Shown here in pieces: positions 55,168 through 63,590 of a DNA stretch of 64,000 bases. A model generated the notes under the pieces. That model saw only the letters and a list, made by a program, of their open reading frames with translations. It was not told the DNA's origin and made no database searches. The stretch is taken from positions 4,533,001-4,597,000 of the forward strand of contig NZ_JAUSVK010000001.1 in assembly GCF_030814655.1 (NCBI RefSeq), given 5' to 3'. Numbering within the stretch: the first letter of the stretch is position 1; every line of letters begins with the position of its first letter. The DNA is from Labrys monachus (GTDB taxonomy: Bacteria > Pseudomonadota > Alphaproteobacteria > Rhizobiales > Labraceae). The position numbers were made by a program, and so were the translations under genes.

Positions 55168-56085
55168 ATGACCACAGCGCATTGGCCCGACGGCATCCGC
55201 CTCGTGATCTCGATCTCGATGCAGATGGAAGCAGGCGGCGAAGCCCCCTACGGCCCCGGCGGCCCCTTCTCGGGGTTCATCGACATGGACCCCTCCTATC
55301 CCGACTTCCCGACCAAGTCCTGGTACAAATATGGCTATCGGGAGGGCATCCAGCGCATGCTCGACCTCTGGGACAAATTCGGCATCAAGGTGACCTCCCA
55401 CATGGTCGGCTCTGCCGTCGACAGGGCCCCCGAGATCGCCCGGGAGATCGTCGAGCGCGGCCACGAGGCCGCGGCCCATGGGCGCGACTGGGTGCAGCAA
55501 TATGATCTCGAATACGAGGCCGAGAGGAAGTTCATCCAGGACAATATCGACAGCGTGCGGCGGGCGACCGGGCAGACGCCGATCGGCTATAACGGCGCCG
55601 CGATGCGCGGCACCATCAACACGCTGAAGATCCTGCAGGATCTCGGCTTCCGCTATTTCATCGACGACGTCAGCCGCGACGAACCCTTCCTGATCAAGGT
55701 GCGCGACCGCGACATGGCGATCGTGCCCTACACGCTGAACCTCAACGACATCATCCAGTTCGAAGCCTATAAATTCTCCACCCTCGAATTCGAGCAGCAG
55801 CTCAAGGATGAATTCGACCAGCTCTACGAGGAAGCCGCGGTGCGCCGCCGCATGATGGCGATCTCGACGCATGACCGCATCCAGGGCCGGCCCTATCGCG
55901 TGCGCTCGCTCGGACGCTTCCTGGAGTATGCCGCCCGGCACAAGGGCGTGGCCTTCCTGCGCAAGGACCGCATCGCCGAGATCGTCTATGCCGATCCCGA
56001 TCCGCTGCGCGACGTCAACGAGCACGAGGCCTGGGCGGCGTGGGAGCGCGCCAACGGCCGGCAGAAGATCACGCCGGTGGCGTGA
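55168..56085 (+). CDS. Polysaccharide-deacetylase-family protein, PuuE/allantoinase-like
   Basis: A 305-residue NodB-homology protein. It lacks a signal peptide, and its N-terminal motif is VISISMQMEAGGEAPYG instead of the TFDDG of true polysaccharide deacetylases; this EAGGE form is that of cytoplasmic PuuE-type allantoinase relatives. The histidine pair is seen in RGHEAAAHGRDW, with STHDRIQGRP near the C-terminus. It probably hydrolyses a cyclic or acyl amide. The ATG at 55168 follows AAGGAAAA. It shares an operon with importer 2 and an FAD oxidase. Confidence 0.85.
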   Translation: MTTAHWPDGIRLVISISMQMEAGGEAPYGPGGPFSGFIDMDPSYPDFPTKSWYKYGYREGIQRMLDLWDKFGIKVTSHMVGSAVDRAPEIAREIVERGHEAAAHGRDWVQQYDLEYEAERKFIQDNIDSVRRATGQTPIGYNGAAMRGTINTLKILQDLGFRYFIDDVSRDEPFLIKVRDRDMAIVPYTLNLNDIIQFEAYKFSTLEFEQQLKDEFDQLYEEAAVRRRMMAISTHDRIQGRPYRVRSLGRFLEYAARHKGVAFLRKDRIAEIVYADPDPLRDVNEHEAWAAWERANGRQKITPVA

Positions 56086-56153
56086 CCTCCAGACCGCAGC
56101 AGGCAAGCGCCGGTCCGGCCGGCGTTCACGCGACGATGGCGAGGGAGGAATTC

Positions 56154-57365
56154 ATGAGCAGCTTCGATCTTGCCATCGTCGGGGGCGGCATCGTCGGCCT
56201 GGCGACGGCGCTGGCGGTGAGCGAGCGCTTTCCCGGCCTGTCGTTCGTCGTCATCGAGAAGGAGGCCGAGCTCGCGCTGCACCAGACCGGCCGCAACAGC
56301 GGCGTGATCCATGCCGGCGTCTACTACCAGCCGGGAAGCCTGAAGGCGCGGCTGTGCAAGGAAGGCGCCGCCGCGACGATCCGCTTCTGCCGCGACCACG
56401 GCCTCCCCTTCGAGCAATGCGGCAAGCTGCTGGTGGCGACCGACGATGTGGAGATGGCGCGCATGGCGGCGCTGCAGGAGCGCTGCCTGGCTAACGGTCT
56501 GGAGGTCGAGCGCCTCGACGCGGCGGAGCTGACGCGGCGGGAGGCGCATATAAGGGGGCTCGGCGCCCTCTTCGTGCCGGCCACCGGCATCGTCGATTAC
56601 GGCCGGGTGGCCCGCACAATGGCGGCGCTGGTCGCCGAACGGGGCGGCGCGATCATCACCGGCGCCGAGGTGCGCGCCATCCGCGAGGAGCCGGCGGGTG
56701 TGGTCATCGAGGCCGGCGGGCAGACCATCTGGGCGCGCCACATGATCGCCTGCGCCGGCGTGATGGCCGACCGCATCGCCGCCCTGTGCGGCCTCGATCT
56801 CGATTTCCGCATCGTGCCGTTTCGCGGCGAGTATTTCCGCCTGGGCAGCGACAAGGACGCGATCGTCCGCCACCTGATCTATCCCGTTCCCGATCCAGGC
56901 CTGCCCTTCCTCGGCGTCCATCTCACGCGCATGATCGGTGGCTATGTCACGGTCGGGCCGAACGCCGTCCTCGCCTTCGCGCGGGAGGGCTACCGCTTCG
57001 GCGACATCCGCCTGCGCGACATGCGGGAGATGATCGCCTATCCCGGCTTCAGGAAGGTGATACGAAGCAATTTCCGTTCCGGCGTGCTGGAAATGTGGAA
57101 TTCGCTGAGCAGACGGCGCTACCTGCAGCTGTGCCGGCGCTACTGCCCGGAGCTGACACTCGCCGATCTCGCCCCCTACCGGCCGGGCATCCGGGCCCAG
57201 GCGGTGCTGCGCGACGGCACGCTCGTGCATGATTTCCTCATCCGCGAGACCAGCCGCACCATCCATGTGTGCAACGCCCCCTCGCCCGCCGCGACGTCGG
57301 CCCTGCCGATCGGCAACGAGATCGTCGACCGCGCGGTCGCACGGTTCGGATGGCGGCAGGCCTGA
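56154..57365 (+). CDS. lhgO: FAD-dependent oxidase, L-2-hydroxyglutarate oxidase-like
   Basis: A 403-residue DAO-family flavoprotein. It opens with the Rossmann dinucleotide motif LAIVGGGIVGLATALAV and has LHQTGRNSGVIHAGVYYQPGSLKARLC, the segment diagnostic of LhgO. LhgO oxidises L-2-hydroxyglutarate to 2-oxoglutarate and passes electrons to the quinone pool. The ATG at 56154 follows GGGAGGAA. As part of the importer-2 operon it might instead oxidise another 2-hydroxy or amino acid; the LhgO match is by motif only. Confidence 0.85.
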   Translation: MSSFDLAIVGGGIVGLATALAVSERFPGLSFVVIEKEAELALHQTGRNSGVIHAGVYYQPGSLKARLCKEGAAATIRFCRDHGLPFEQCGKLLVATDDVEMARMAALQERCLANGLEVERLDAAELTRREAHIRGLGALFVPATGIVDYGRVARTMAALVAERGGAIITGAEVRAIREEPAGVVIEAGGQTIWARHMIACAGVMADRIAALCGLDLDFRIVPFRGEYFRLGSDKDAIVRHLIYPVPDPGLPFLGVHLTRMIGGYVTVGPNAVLAFAREGYRFGDIRLRDMREMIAYPGFRKVIRSNFRSGVLEMWNSLSRRRYLQLCRRYCPELTLADLAPYRPGIRAQAVLRDGTLVHDFLIRETSRTIHVCNAPSPAATSALPIGNEIVDRAVARFGWRQA

Positions 57366-57716
57366 GGCCGCAGGGCAGATCGCCGGCCGTCGAGCCGGTA
57401 TGTGAAGCTCACCCTTGCTTTCCGGCCTGCCGAGGCATCGCCCGGTCGGGCCCGCATGCGCCCTTGCGCGCGGCACCGGGGCAAAGGTCGACGGCCGCCC
57501 CGCGCGATGCACAATCCATCCCCTCCGTACGCGCATTTCACGGGCAGCCCGCCCGAATTTTGAGCATTGCGCGCCCATGCCGGAAAATCATGCAGGCAAA
57601 CTGGACGACCTCGAAGATGTGTGACATCATGCAATATATAGTATTGCTATGCGATACTTCTTCGACCAGTCTCATGCTGGGTCCCTCGCGGAAGGAACCA
57701 GCGATTGGAATTGCGT
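57366..57716 (+). promoter_or_regulatory. Intergenic region upstream of the IclR gene with palindromes
   Basis: This 351-bp gap has no supportable gene. Its right part becomes AT-rich and holds GATGT-GTG-ACATC (57616-57628) and GCAATATATAGTATTGC (57631-57647, 6-bp arms over 5 bp). AGTAT..ATACT (57640-57658) overlaps the latter. These are likely the promoter and operator of the IclR gene and the downstream M20/Liv operon. The left part (57366-57560) shows nothing recognisable. Confidence 0.4.
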
Positions 57717-58511
57717 ATGGAACGTTCGCCCCTCTTCATTCAGTCCTTCGACAAGGTCATGCGGGTGCTGGAAGCCTTCAGCCAGACGGAGCAATATCTC
57801 GGCCTCGGCGAGATCGTGGCCCTGACCGGCTTCGACAAGCCGCAGGCGCAGCGCTGCACCCACACGCTGGTGGAAACCGGCTATCTGGAAAAGCATCCGC
57901 AGACCGGGCGTTTCTGCCTCGGCAAGAAATGCCTCGACCTCAGCTTCCATTTCCTGCGCACCCACCCGCTGGTGACGGTGGCGACGCCCATCCTGCTGCA
58001 GCTGCGCCGGGATTGCGGGGAACGCACCAATCTCAGCCTCTTCGACGGCACCACGCTGGTCTATGTCATCCGCCTGCACGGCAAGCGCGAATACCCGCAA
58101 TTCTCGACGCTGATGGGCCGCCGCATGGCTACCTTCTGCTCGGCCGGCGGCCGCGCCATGCTGGCGGCCCTGCCCGACGACGAGGTCCGCGCCATCCTCG
58201 CGCAATCGGACCTGAAGCCGATGACGGCGGATACGGTCACCGATCCCGAACGGATCATGGTCGAGATCGGCCGGACGCGGGCGCGCGGCTATGGCTTCGT
58301 CGTCAATGAGAGCGCGCCGAGCGAGGTCACCGTCGCCGCTGCGGTGCGCGATGCCGCCGGGCGGCCGGTCGCCGCCGTCCACATCGCCGGCAGCCTGACC
58401 AAATGGGAGCCCGGCGAGTATGAGAAGCGCTTCTCGCCCTTCGCCGTCGAGACGGCGCGGGCCCTCAGCCATGCCGGCGCCGGGCAGATCCAGATCGGCA
58501 GGGGCGTCTGA
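57717..58511 (+). CDS. IclR-family transcriptional regulator
   Basis: A 264-residue regulator: N-terminal winged HTH (about 8-70; LGLGEIVALTGFDKPQAQRCTHTL) and C-terminal IclR effector domain (about 85-255; LSLFDGTTLVYVIRLHGK, FCSAGGRAMLAALPDDE, GYGFVVNESAPSEVTVAAAV). The ATG at 57717 follows GGAA; a TTG at 57705 after AAGGAA is a close alternative. Its TGA overlaps the M20 peptidase ATG by one base, so it is in the operon it probably controls. Confidence 0.92.
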   Translation: MERSPLFIQSFDKVMRVLEAFSQTEQYLGLGEIVALTGFDKPQAQRCTHTLVETGYLEKHPQTGRFCLGKKCLDLSFHFLRTHPLVTVATPILLQLRRDCGERTNLSLFDGTTLVYVIRLHGKREYPQFSTLMGRRMATFCSAGGRAMLAALPDDEVRAILAQSDLKPMTADTVTDPERIMVEIGRTRARGYGFVVNESAPSEVTVAAAVRDAAGRPVAAVHIAGSLTKWEPGEYEKRFSPFAVETARALSHAGAGQIQIGRGV

Positions 58512-59794
58512 TGGCCGGCCTCGCCGCCGCCGAACGCCGGATCGTCGCCTGGCTCGCCGCCCGGGAAAGCGAGATGCTCTCGCTCCTCGCCGATATCGTC
58601 AACATCGACAGCGGCACGCGCCATGCCGACGGCGTCGGGGCGGTTGCGGCGCGCCTGCACGGCTTCTTCGCCGATCACGGCCTGTCCGGCGAGGCGATCG
58701 CCGGGCCTCCCTTCGGCAACGGCCTGAAAGTGCGGGTCGCCGGGGGCAACGGTCCCTCGGCCCTGCTCATGGGCCATCTCGATACCGTCTTTCCGGTCGG
58801 CGAGGCGGGGCGGCGGCCCTTCGGGCTCGCCGGCGGCCGCGCGGGCGGCCCCGGCGTCGCCGACATGAAGGCCGGCATCGTCATGAACGCCTTCGTGCTC
58901 GCCGCCTTCCAGGCCTGCGGCGGCCATGGCGGGCCGCTGACCGGCCTGTTCACCGGCGACGAGGAGGTCGGGTCGCCCGCCTATCGGCCGCTGATCGAAG
59001 CGGAAGCGGCGCAGGCCGACTTCGCCTTCAACGCCGAGCCGGGGCGGCCCTCCGGCAATGTCGTGGTCGAGCGCCGCGGCGGCGTGTTCATGCGCATGGC
59101 GATCAAGGGCAAGGCGGCGCATTCGGGCATCGATGTCCGCGCCGGCATCAGCGCGGTCGAGGAACTCTCGCACAAGGTGCTGGCGCTGCATGCGCTCACC
59201 GACGACCGCATCACCGTCAATGTCGGCGTCGTCTCCGGCGGCCAGTCCGTCAACACCACCGCGCCGGGCGCCGAGGCGCTGATCGACCTGCGCTATCCGC
59301 GCGCCGAGGACAGGGCCGGCATCATGGCGGCGATCGCGGCCATCGTCGAGCGCAGCTGGGTCCCCGGCTCCTCGGCCCGCCTCGACATCACCGGCGAATT
59401 CGTGCCGATGCCGCCGGACGCCGGCACCCGGGCGCTCTTCGAGCGCTACCGGCAGGCCGCCCGCGATCTCGGCTTCGAGGTCGGCGCGGAGGCGACGGGC
59501 GCCTGCGCCGATTCGGGCTTCGCGGCGGCAGCCGGCGCCACGACGCTGTGCGGCCTGGGGCCGGTCGGCGGCAATGCGCATTCGCCCGCCGAATATGTCG
59601 AGGCCGACACCGTCGTGCCCCGCGCGCAGGCGCTCGCGCTCACCATCCTGCGCCTCGATCCGGCCGAGACCCGCCGCGGCCGGGGAGCCGCCCGCACCAC
59701 TCTGCCTTCGCCCGACGGCGAGGGGAACGACCCCGCGCCGCCGGGGATCCACGCGGCCAACCATGGGGTAACCGACAATGAAAAAAAGCTCTGA
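58511..59794 (+). CDS. M20-family metallopeptidase (glutamate carboxypeptidase-like)
   Basis: A 427-residue zinc peptidase/amidase. Metal and catalytic residues: His89 and Asp91 (GHLDTVFP), bridging Asp118 (GVADMK), catalytic Glu151-Glu152 (TGDEEVGS), and a C-terminal His in GGNAHSPAEYV. A dimerisation domain lies in between (AAHSGIDVRAG). The 38-residue tail after LRLDPAE is low-complexity and runs 17 bp into the next gene, probably a lost stop. It likely frees an amino acid from a peptide or N-acyl conjugate imported by the adjacent Liv system. Confidence 0.92.
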   Translation: MAGLAAAERRIVAWLAARESEMLSLLADIVNIDSGTRHADGVGAVAARLHGFFADHGLSGEAIAGPPFGNGLKVRVAGGNGPSALLMGHLDTVFPVGEAGRRPFGLAGGRAGGPGVADMKAGIVMNAFVLAAFQACGGHGGPLTGLFTGDEEVGSPAYRPLIEAEAAQADFAFNAEPGRPSGNVVVERRGGVFMRMAIKGKAAHSGIDVRAGISAVEELSHKVLALHALTDDRITVNVGVVSGGQSVNTTAPGAEALIDLRYPRAEDRAGIMAAIAAIVERSWVPGSSARLDITGEFVPMPPDAGTRALFERYRQAARDLGFEVGAEATGACADSGFAAAAGATTLCGLGPVGGNAHSPAEYVEADTVVPRAQALALTILRLDPAETRRGRGAARTTLPSPDGEGNDPAPPGIHAANHGVTDNEKKL

Positions 59795-61133
59795 CCATCT
59801 CCCGGCCGCCAAGGCATTGCGGCGCTCGCTCCTGATGGGCGCGGCGCTGCTGGCAGGCTTCGCGGCAACCACCCCGGCGGCCTCCGCGGCCGAGAAGGCC
59901 GAACCGGCGCCGACCGTGGCCTCGCTCACCACCTGCACCGCGACCGCCGTCAAGACGATCAAGATCGGCGTGCTCGCGCCCTTCAGCGCCGGCGGCATGG
60001 CGGCCGACGCCAACGACATCTACAATGCCGCCACGCTCGCGGCCGACGAGCTCAACGCCGCCGGCGGCGTCTGCGGCAAGGATGCCCGCTACATCCTCAC
60101 CTTCGACAAGGGCGACACCGAAGGCCAGCGCTCCGACGCCGTGATCACGGCCGTGCGCCGCCTCACCAGCGCCTCCGATCTCCACCTCATCATCGCGCCG
60201 TATGCCAGCACCTCGAATTTCGAGATCAACCTGATGGCCAAGGCCAAGATGCCCTACATCATCTCGGGCGGGGCGGAAGCGACCAAGGGCATCATCTCCA
60301 AGAACCCGGCCGGCTTTCCGACCGTGTGGTCCCGCGTGCCGGACTATGGCGGCTACAGCACCGACCTGCCGCCTTTGCTCGACAAATATCTGAGCGAGGG
60401 CAAGCTCGCCGTGCCCGCCAAGACCGTCTACATCATCGGATCGGACGATCCCTACGGCACCACCATCGCCACCGGCCTCAAGGACAGCTTCGAGAAGGCC
60501 GGCTGGAAGGTGGTCGGCACCGAGACGGTCCCGTTCCAGAGCGTCACCGACTGGCGTACCCAGCTCGCCCATATCCGCGACGTGAAGCCCGGCGCCATCG
60601 TCGTCACCGAGTGGTCGCCCGCCAGCGACGCCACCTTCTTCAACCAGTTCATCGAGCAACCGACCGACTCCCTGCTCTTCCTGCAATACGCGCCGGTCAT
60701 TCCCGAATTCAACCAGATGACGCACAACAAGGCGACGGGCGTGATCTTCAACATGCTCGGCGGCGCCATCGATTCCCGGCCGGACACCAAGGACATCACC
60801 GCCAAATACACCGCCAAATTCGGGCCGGGCGGCTATTTCTCGGTGGCCGGCTACAATGACGTGCATCTCTACGCCCTGTGCATCGCCAAGGGCACCGATC
60901 CGGCCGACCACCTCGCCATGGGCGATTGCATCGGCAAGCTCGATGTCGACACCCCCTCCGGCCGCATCGCCTTCGACCCCAAGACGCACCTCGCCAAGCA
61001 GGGCGACGACTACATGCCGACGATCTTCTACCAGGTCGACGACAAGGGCGGAAAATACATCATCAGCCCGGATTTCGTGGCCCAGTCGCCGTTCAAGCAG
61101 CCCTATTGGATGACGACGAAGCCGAAGACCTGA
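59778..61133 (+). CDS. Branched-chain-amino-acid-type ABC substrate-binding protein (2)
   Basis: A 451-residue LivK-type binding protein, longer than usual (about 370-400). The signal peptide (RRSLLMGAALLAGFAATTPA) is cleaved near ASA-AE (about residue 38), followed by a linker with TTCTATAV before the first strand IKIGVLAPFSAGGMA. Cysteines in TTCTA and GGVCGKDA may form a disulfide. The ATG at 59778 lies inside the M20 gene, after GGGGTAA. The ATPase gene follows after 132 bp. Confidence 0.92.
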   Translation: MKKSSDHLPAAKALRRSLLMGAALLAGFAATTPAASAAEKAEPAPTVASLTTCTATAVKTIKIGVLAPFSAGGMAADANDIYNAATLAADELNAAGGVCGKDARYILTFDKGDTEGQRSDAVITAVRRLTSASDLHLIIAPYASTSNFEINLMAKAKMPYIISGGAEATKGIISKNPAGFPTVWSRVPDYGGYSTDLPPLLDKYLSEGKLAVPAKTVYIIGSDDPYGTTIATGLKDSFEKAGWKVVGTETVPFQSVTDWRTQLAHIRDVKPGAIVVTEWSPASDATFFNQFIEQPTDSLLFLQYAPVIPEFNQMTHNKATGVIFNMLGGAIDSRPDTKDITAKYTAKFGPGGYFSVAGYNDVHLYALCIAKGTDPADHLAMGDCIGKLDVDTPSGRIAFDPKTHLAKQGDDYMPTIFYQVDDKGGKYIISPDFVAQSPFKQPYWMTTKPKT

Positions 61134-61265
61134 CGGTCCGCCGGAAGCGGCGCGGGAAGCGGGATCCATGGGCGGGAGCGGTGCCCCCGTGACATGGATT
61201 GCCTTCCCTCGCTGCGCCCGCCGGGAATGACGAGACGGATGTCGAACACCTCGAAGGACCGATGG

Positions 61266-62033
61266 ATGGACGCGCGCAGCCCACAGCCCCTGCTGGAAGT
61301 CGAAGGGATCTGCCGGTCCTTCGGCGCGCTCGTCGCCGTCGACGACGTCTCGCTGCGGCTGGGGCCGCGGGAGATCCTCGGCATTGCCGGGCCCAACGGC
61401 GCCGGCAAGACCACCCTGTTCAACGTGATCACCGGCATTCCCTTCAAGGCCGACAAAGGCAGGATCACCTTCCGCGGCACCCGCATCGAGGCGATGGCGC
61501 CGCATCGCATCTTCCGCCTGGGGCTCGCCCGCACCTTCCAGAAGGAGACCTCCTTCGCCAACCTCACGGTCGAGCAGAATGTCAGGCTCGGCGCGGCCTT
61601 CGGCGCCGACCTGCGGGGCAAGGAGCTGGCGGCGGCCGTCGACCGCGCGCTGGAGCGGCTCGACCTCTCGGCCCGGCGGCGCGATCCGGCGGCCTCCCTC
61701 ACCGTCTACGGCACCAAGCGGCTGATGCTCGCCTCGGCGATCGTCACCAGGCCGCCCTTGCTGATGCTCGACGAACCGGCTTCGGGCCTCACGGCCAGCG
61801 AAGTGGCGGACCTGAAGTCGCTCATCCTCGGCTTCCGCGACGACGGCATGGCGATCCTCCTGATCGAGCACATCCTGCCGCTGCTGTTCGGCATCTCGGA
61901 ACGCGTGATGGTGATGGATTTCGGCCGCAAGCTCGTCGAGGGCACCCCGGCGGACGTGGCGCGCGACCAGCGCGTCATCGACGCCTATCTCGGCGGCCAG
62001 AGCGAGGGAGCGGCCGATGCGCTTGCAGGTTGA
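61266..62033 (+). CDS. Liv-type ABC transporter ATPase, LivG-like (2)
   Basis: A 255-residue ATPase: Walker A GPNGAGKTT, Q-loop TFQKETSF, Walker B LLMLDEPASGL and a switch His in LLIEHILPLLFG. The signature region reads SLTVYGTKRLMLASAI, divergent from the LivG norm LSYGQQRRLEIA. The ATG at 61266 follows AAGGA at 7 nt; upstream in-frame ATGs at 61194, 61227 and 61239 are weaker. It overlaps the LivF gene by 17 bp. Confidence 0.9.
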   Translation: MDARSPQPLLEVEGICRSFGALVAVDDVSLRLGPREILGIAGPNGAGKTTLFNVITGIPFKADKGRITFRGTRIEAMAPHRIFRLGLARTFQKETSFANLTVEQNVRLGAAFGADLRGKELAAAVDRALERLDLSARRRDPAASLTVYGTKRLMLASAIVTRPPLLMLDEPASGLTASEVADLKSLILGFRDDGMAILLIEHILPLLFGISERVMVMDFGRKLVEGTPADVARDQRVIDAYLGGQSEGAADALAG

Positions 62034-62727
62034 TGGCCTCAACGCCGGCTACGGCCGGGTCCAGGTGCTGCACGACATCTCGATCGTGGTCGACGGCCAG
62101 CGCGTCGGGCTGTTCGGCCCCAACGGCCATGGCAAGACCACGCTGCTGCGCACGCTTTCCGGGCTGATCAGGCCGAAGCTCGGTCGCGTCCGCTTCGGCG
62201 AGACCGACATCACCGGCCTGTCGCCGCAGGCCGTCGTCGCCGAGGGCCTGATCCATGTGCCGCAGGGCAGCACGCTGCTGCCGCGCATGAGCGTGATCGA
62301 GGCGCTGACGCTCGGCGCCTACGCCACGCGCGCCTGGCCGCAGCGGCGCCGGACGCTGGACGAGGTCTTCGCTCTCTTCCCGCGCCTCGCCGAGCGCCGG
62401 CACCAGCGCTGCAACACGCTCAGCGGCGGCGAGCGCCAGATGGCGGCGATCGGGGCCGGCCTGATGGGCTGCCCGAAATTGCTGATGCTCGACGAGCCGA
62501 CGCTGGGCCTCGCGCCCAAGCTGCGCAGCGAGCTCGCCAGGGCGATCCACGCCATCGCCGAGACCGGCGTCGGCCTGCTCGTCGTCGACCAGGACATCGA
62601 CATGCTGCTGGGCCTCTGCGACCGGCTCTATCTCATCGAACAGGGGCGCGTGGCCATGGATATCGCCGATCGGAGCCAGCTCCAGCACCAGGACGTGCTG
62701 AAGCGCTATTTCGGGAGCGCGGCCTGA
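62017..62727 (+). CDS. Liv-type ABC transporter ATPase, LivF-like (2)
   Basis: A 236-residue ATPase with Walker A GPNGHGKTT (the usual Ala is His), signature LSGGERQMAAIGAG and Walker B LLMLDEPTLGLAP. It heterodimerises with the LivG-like protein; as in the first Liv system the LivF signature is the better preserved. The ATG at 62017 follows GGGAGCGG within the livG gene. Its TGA shares a base with the LivH ATG at 62727. Confidence 0.92.
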   Translation: MRLQVDGLNAGYGRVQVLHDISIVVDGQRVGLFGPNGHGKTTLLRTLSGLIRPKLGRVRFGETDITGLSPQAVVAEGLIHVPQGSTLLPRMSVIEALTLGAYATRAWPQRRRTLDEVFALFPRLAERRHQRCNTLSGGERQMAAIGAGLMGCPKLLMLDEPTLGLAPKLRSELARAIHAIAETGVGLLVVDQDIDMLLGLCDRLYLIEQGRVAMDIADRSQLQHQDVLKRYFGSAA

Positions 62728-63590
62728 TGAGCGCCATCATCGTCAGCGGACTGGTGTCCGGGGCCCTCTACGCCCTCGTCGCCAGCGGCCTGTCCCTGGT
62801 CTGGGGCTCGCTCGGCGTCTTCAACTTCGCCCATGGCGTGCTGCTGATGGCCGGCGCCTATGTCGCCTGGTGGGTCTCGGCGCCCGACGGGCTCGGGCTC
62901 GGCCTGCCGGTCGGCATCCTCGCCAGCCTGACCTTCCTCATCGTCGCCGGCGCGATCTTCTATTTCCTGCTGGTCCGGCCCTGGGTCGGCAAGGCCAATG
63001 CCGAGCTCGCGGTGATCATGACGACGATCGCCGGCTCGATCTTCATGCAGAACCTGGTGCTGGAAGTGTTCGGCGGCCGCTTCAAGACCATAGACCAGTT
63101 GGTCGAGGGCACGGTCACCGTCGCCGGCACGCCGATCCAGGCGCAGAACCTCCTCACCATCATCCTGGCGCCGCTGCTGCTGGTCGGCCTCTGGCTGTTC
63201 CTGACGCGCAACCGCACCGGCCTCGCTATCCGCGCCGTCGCGCAGAACCAGGATGCGGCGCAGCTCTTCGGCATCAGCGTGCAGCGTGTCTACATCCTCA
63301 CCTTCGCGATGAGCGCCGTGCTCGCGGGCGTGGCGGGCATCCTGCTCGGCGGGCTGTTCAACATCAGCCCCGACATGGGCACCGATCCCCTGCTACGCGC
63401 CTTCGTGGTGGTGGTGTTCGGCGGGCTCGGCAGCCTGCCCGGCACCATCCTCGGCGCCTATGCCATCGGCCTGATCGAAGCCTTCGCCTCCTATTATATC
63501 GGCATCTACTGGACGCCCGTCGTGCTGTTCGCGGTGCTGATCGCTGTCCTGGTCGTCCGGCCGACCGGGCTGATGGGGCGCCCCGCATGA
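62727..63590 (+). CDS. Liv-type ABC transporter permease, LivH-like (2)
   Basis: A 287-residue permease with the LivH opening SGALYALVASGLSLVWGSL then VFNFAHGVLLMAGAYVAWW, about eight hydrophobic segments and VVVFGGLGSLPGTILGAY near the C-terminus. It overlaps livF by one base and livM by 4 bp (ATGA at 63587-63590). Confidence 0.93.
   Translation: MSAIIVSGLVSGALYALVASGLSLVWGSLGVFNFAHGVLLMAGAYVAWWVSAPDGLGLGLPVGILASLTFLIVAGAIFYFLLVRPWVGKANAELAVIMTTIAGSIFMQNLVLEVFGGRFKTIDQLVEGTVTVAGTPIQAQNLLTIILAPLLLVGLWLFLTRNRTGLAIRAVAQNQDAAQLFGISVQRVYILTFAMSAVLAGVAGILLGGLFNISPDMGTDPLLRAFVVVVFGGLGSLPGTILGAYAIGLIEAFASYYIGIYWTPVVLFAVLIAVLVVRPTGLMGRPA

Noticed and set aside
59690-59760. Insertion sequence remnant at the end of the M20 gene
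   Set aside because: Only a short spacer-like segment is seen, with no transposase coding or terminal inverted repeats.
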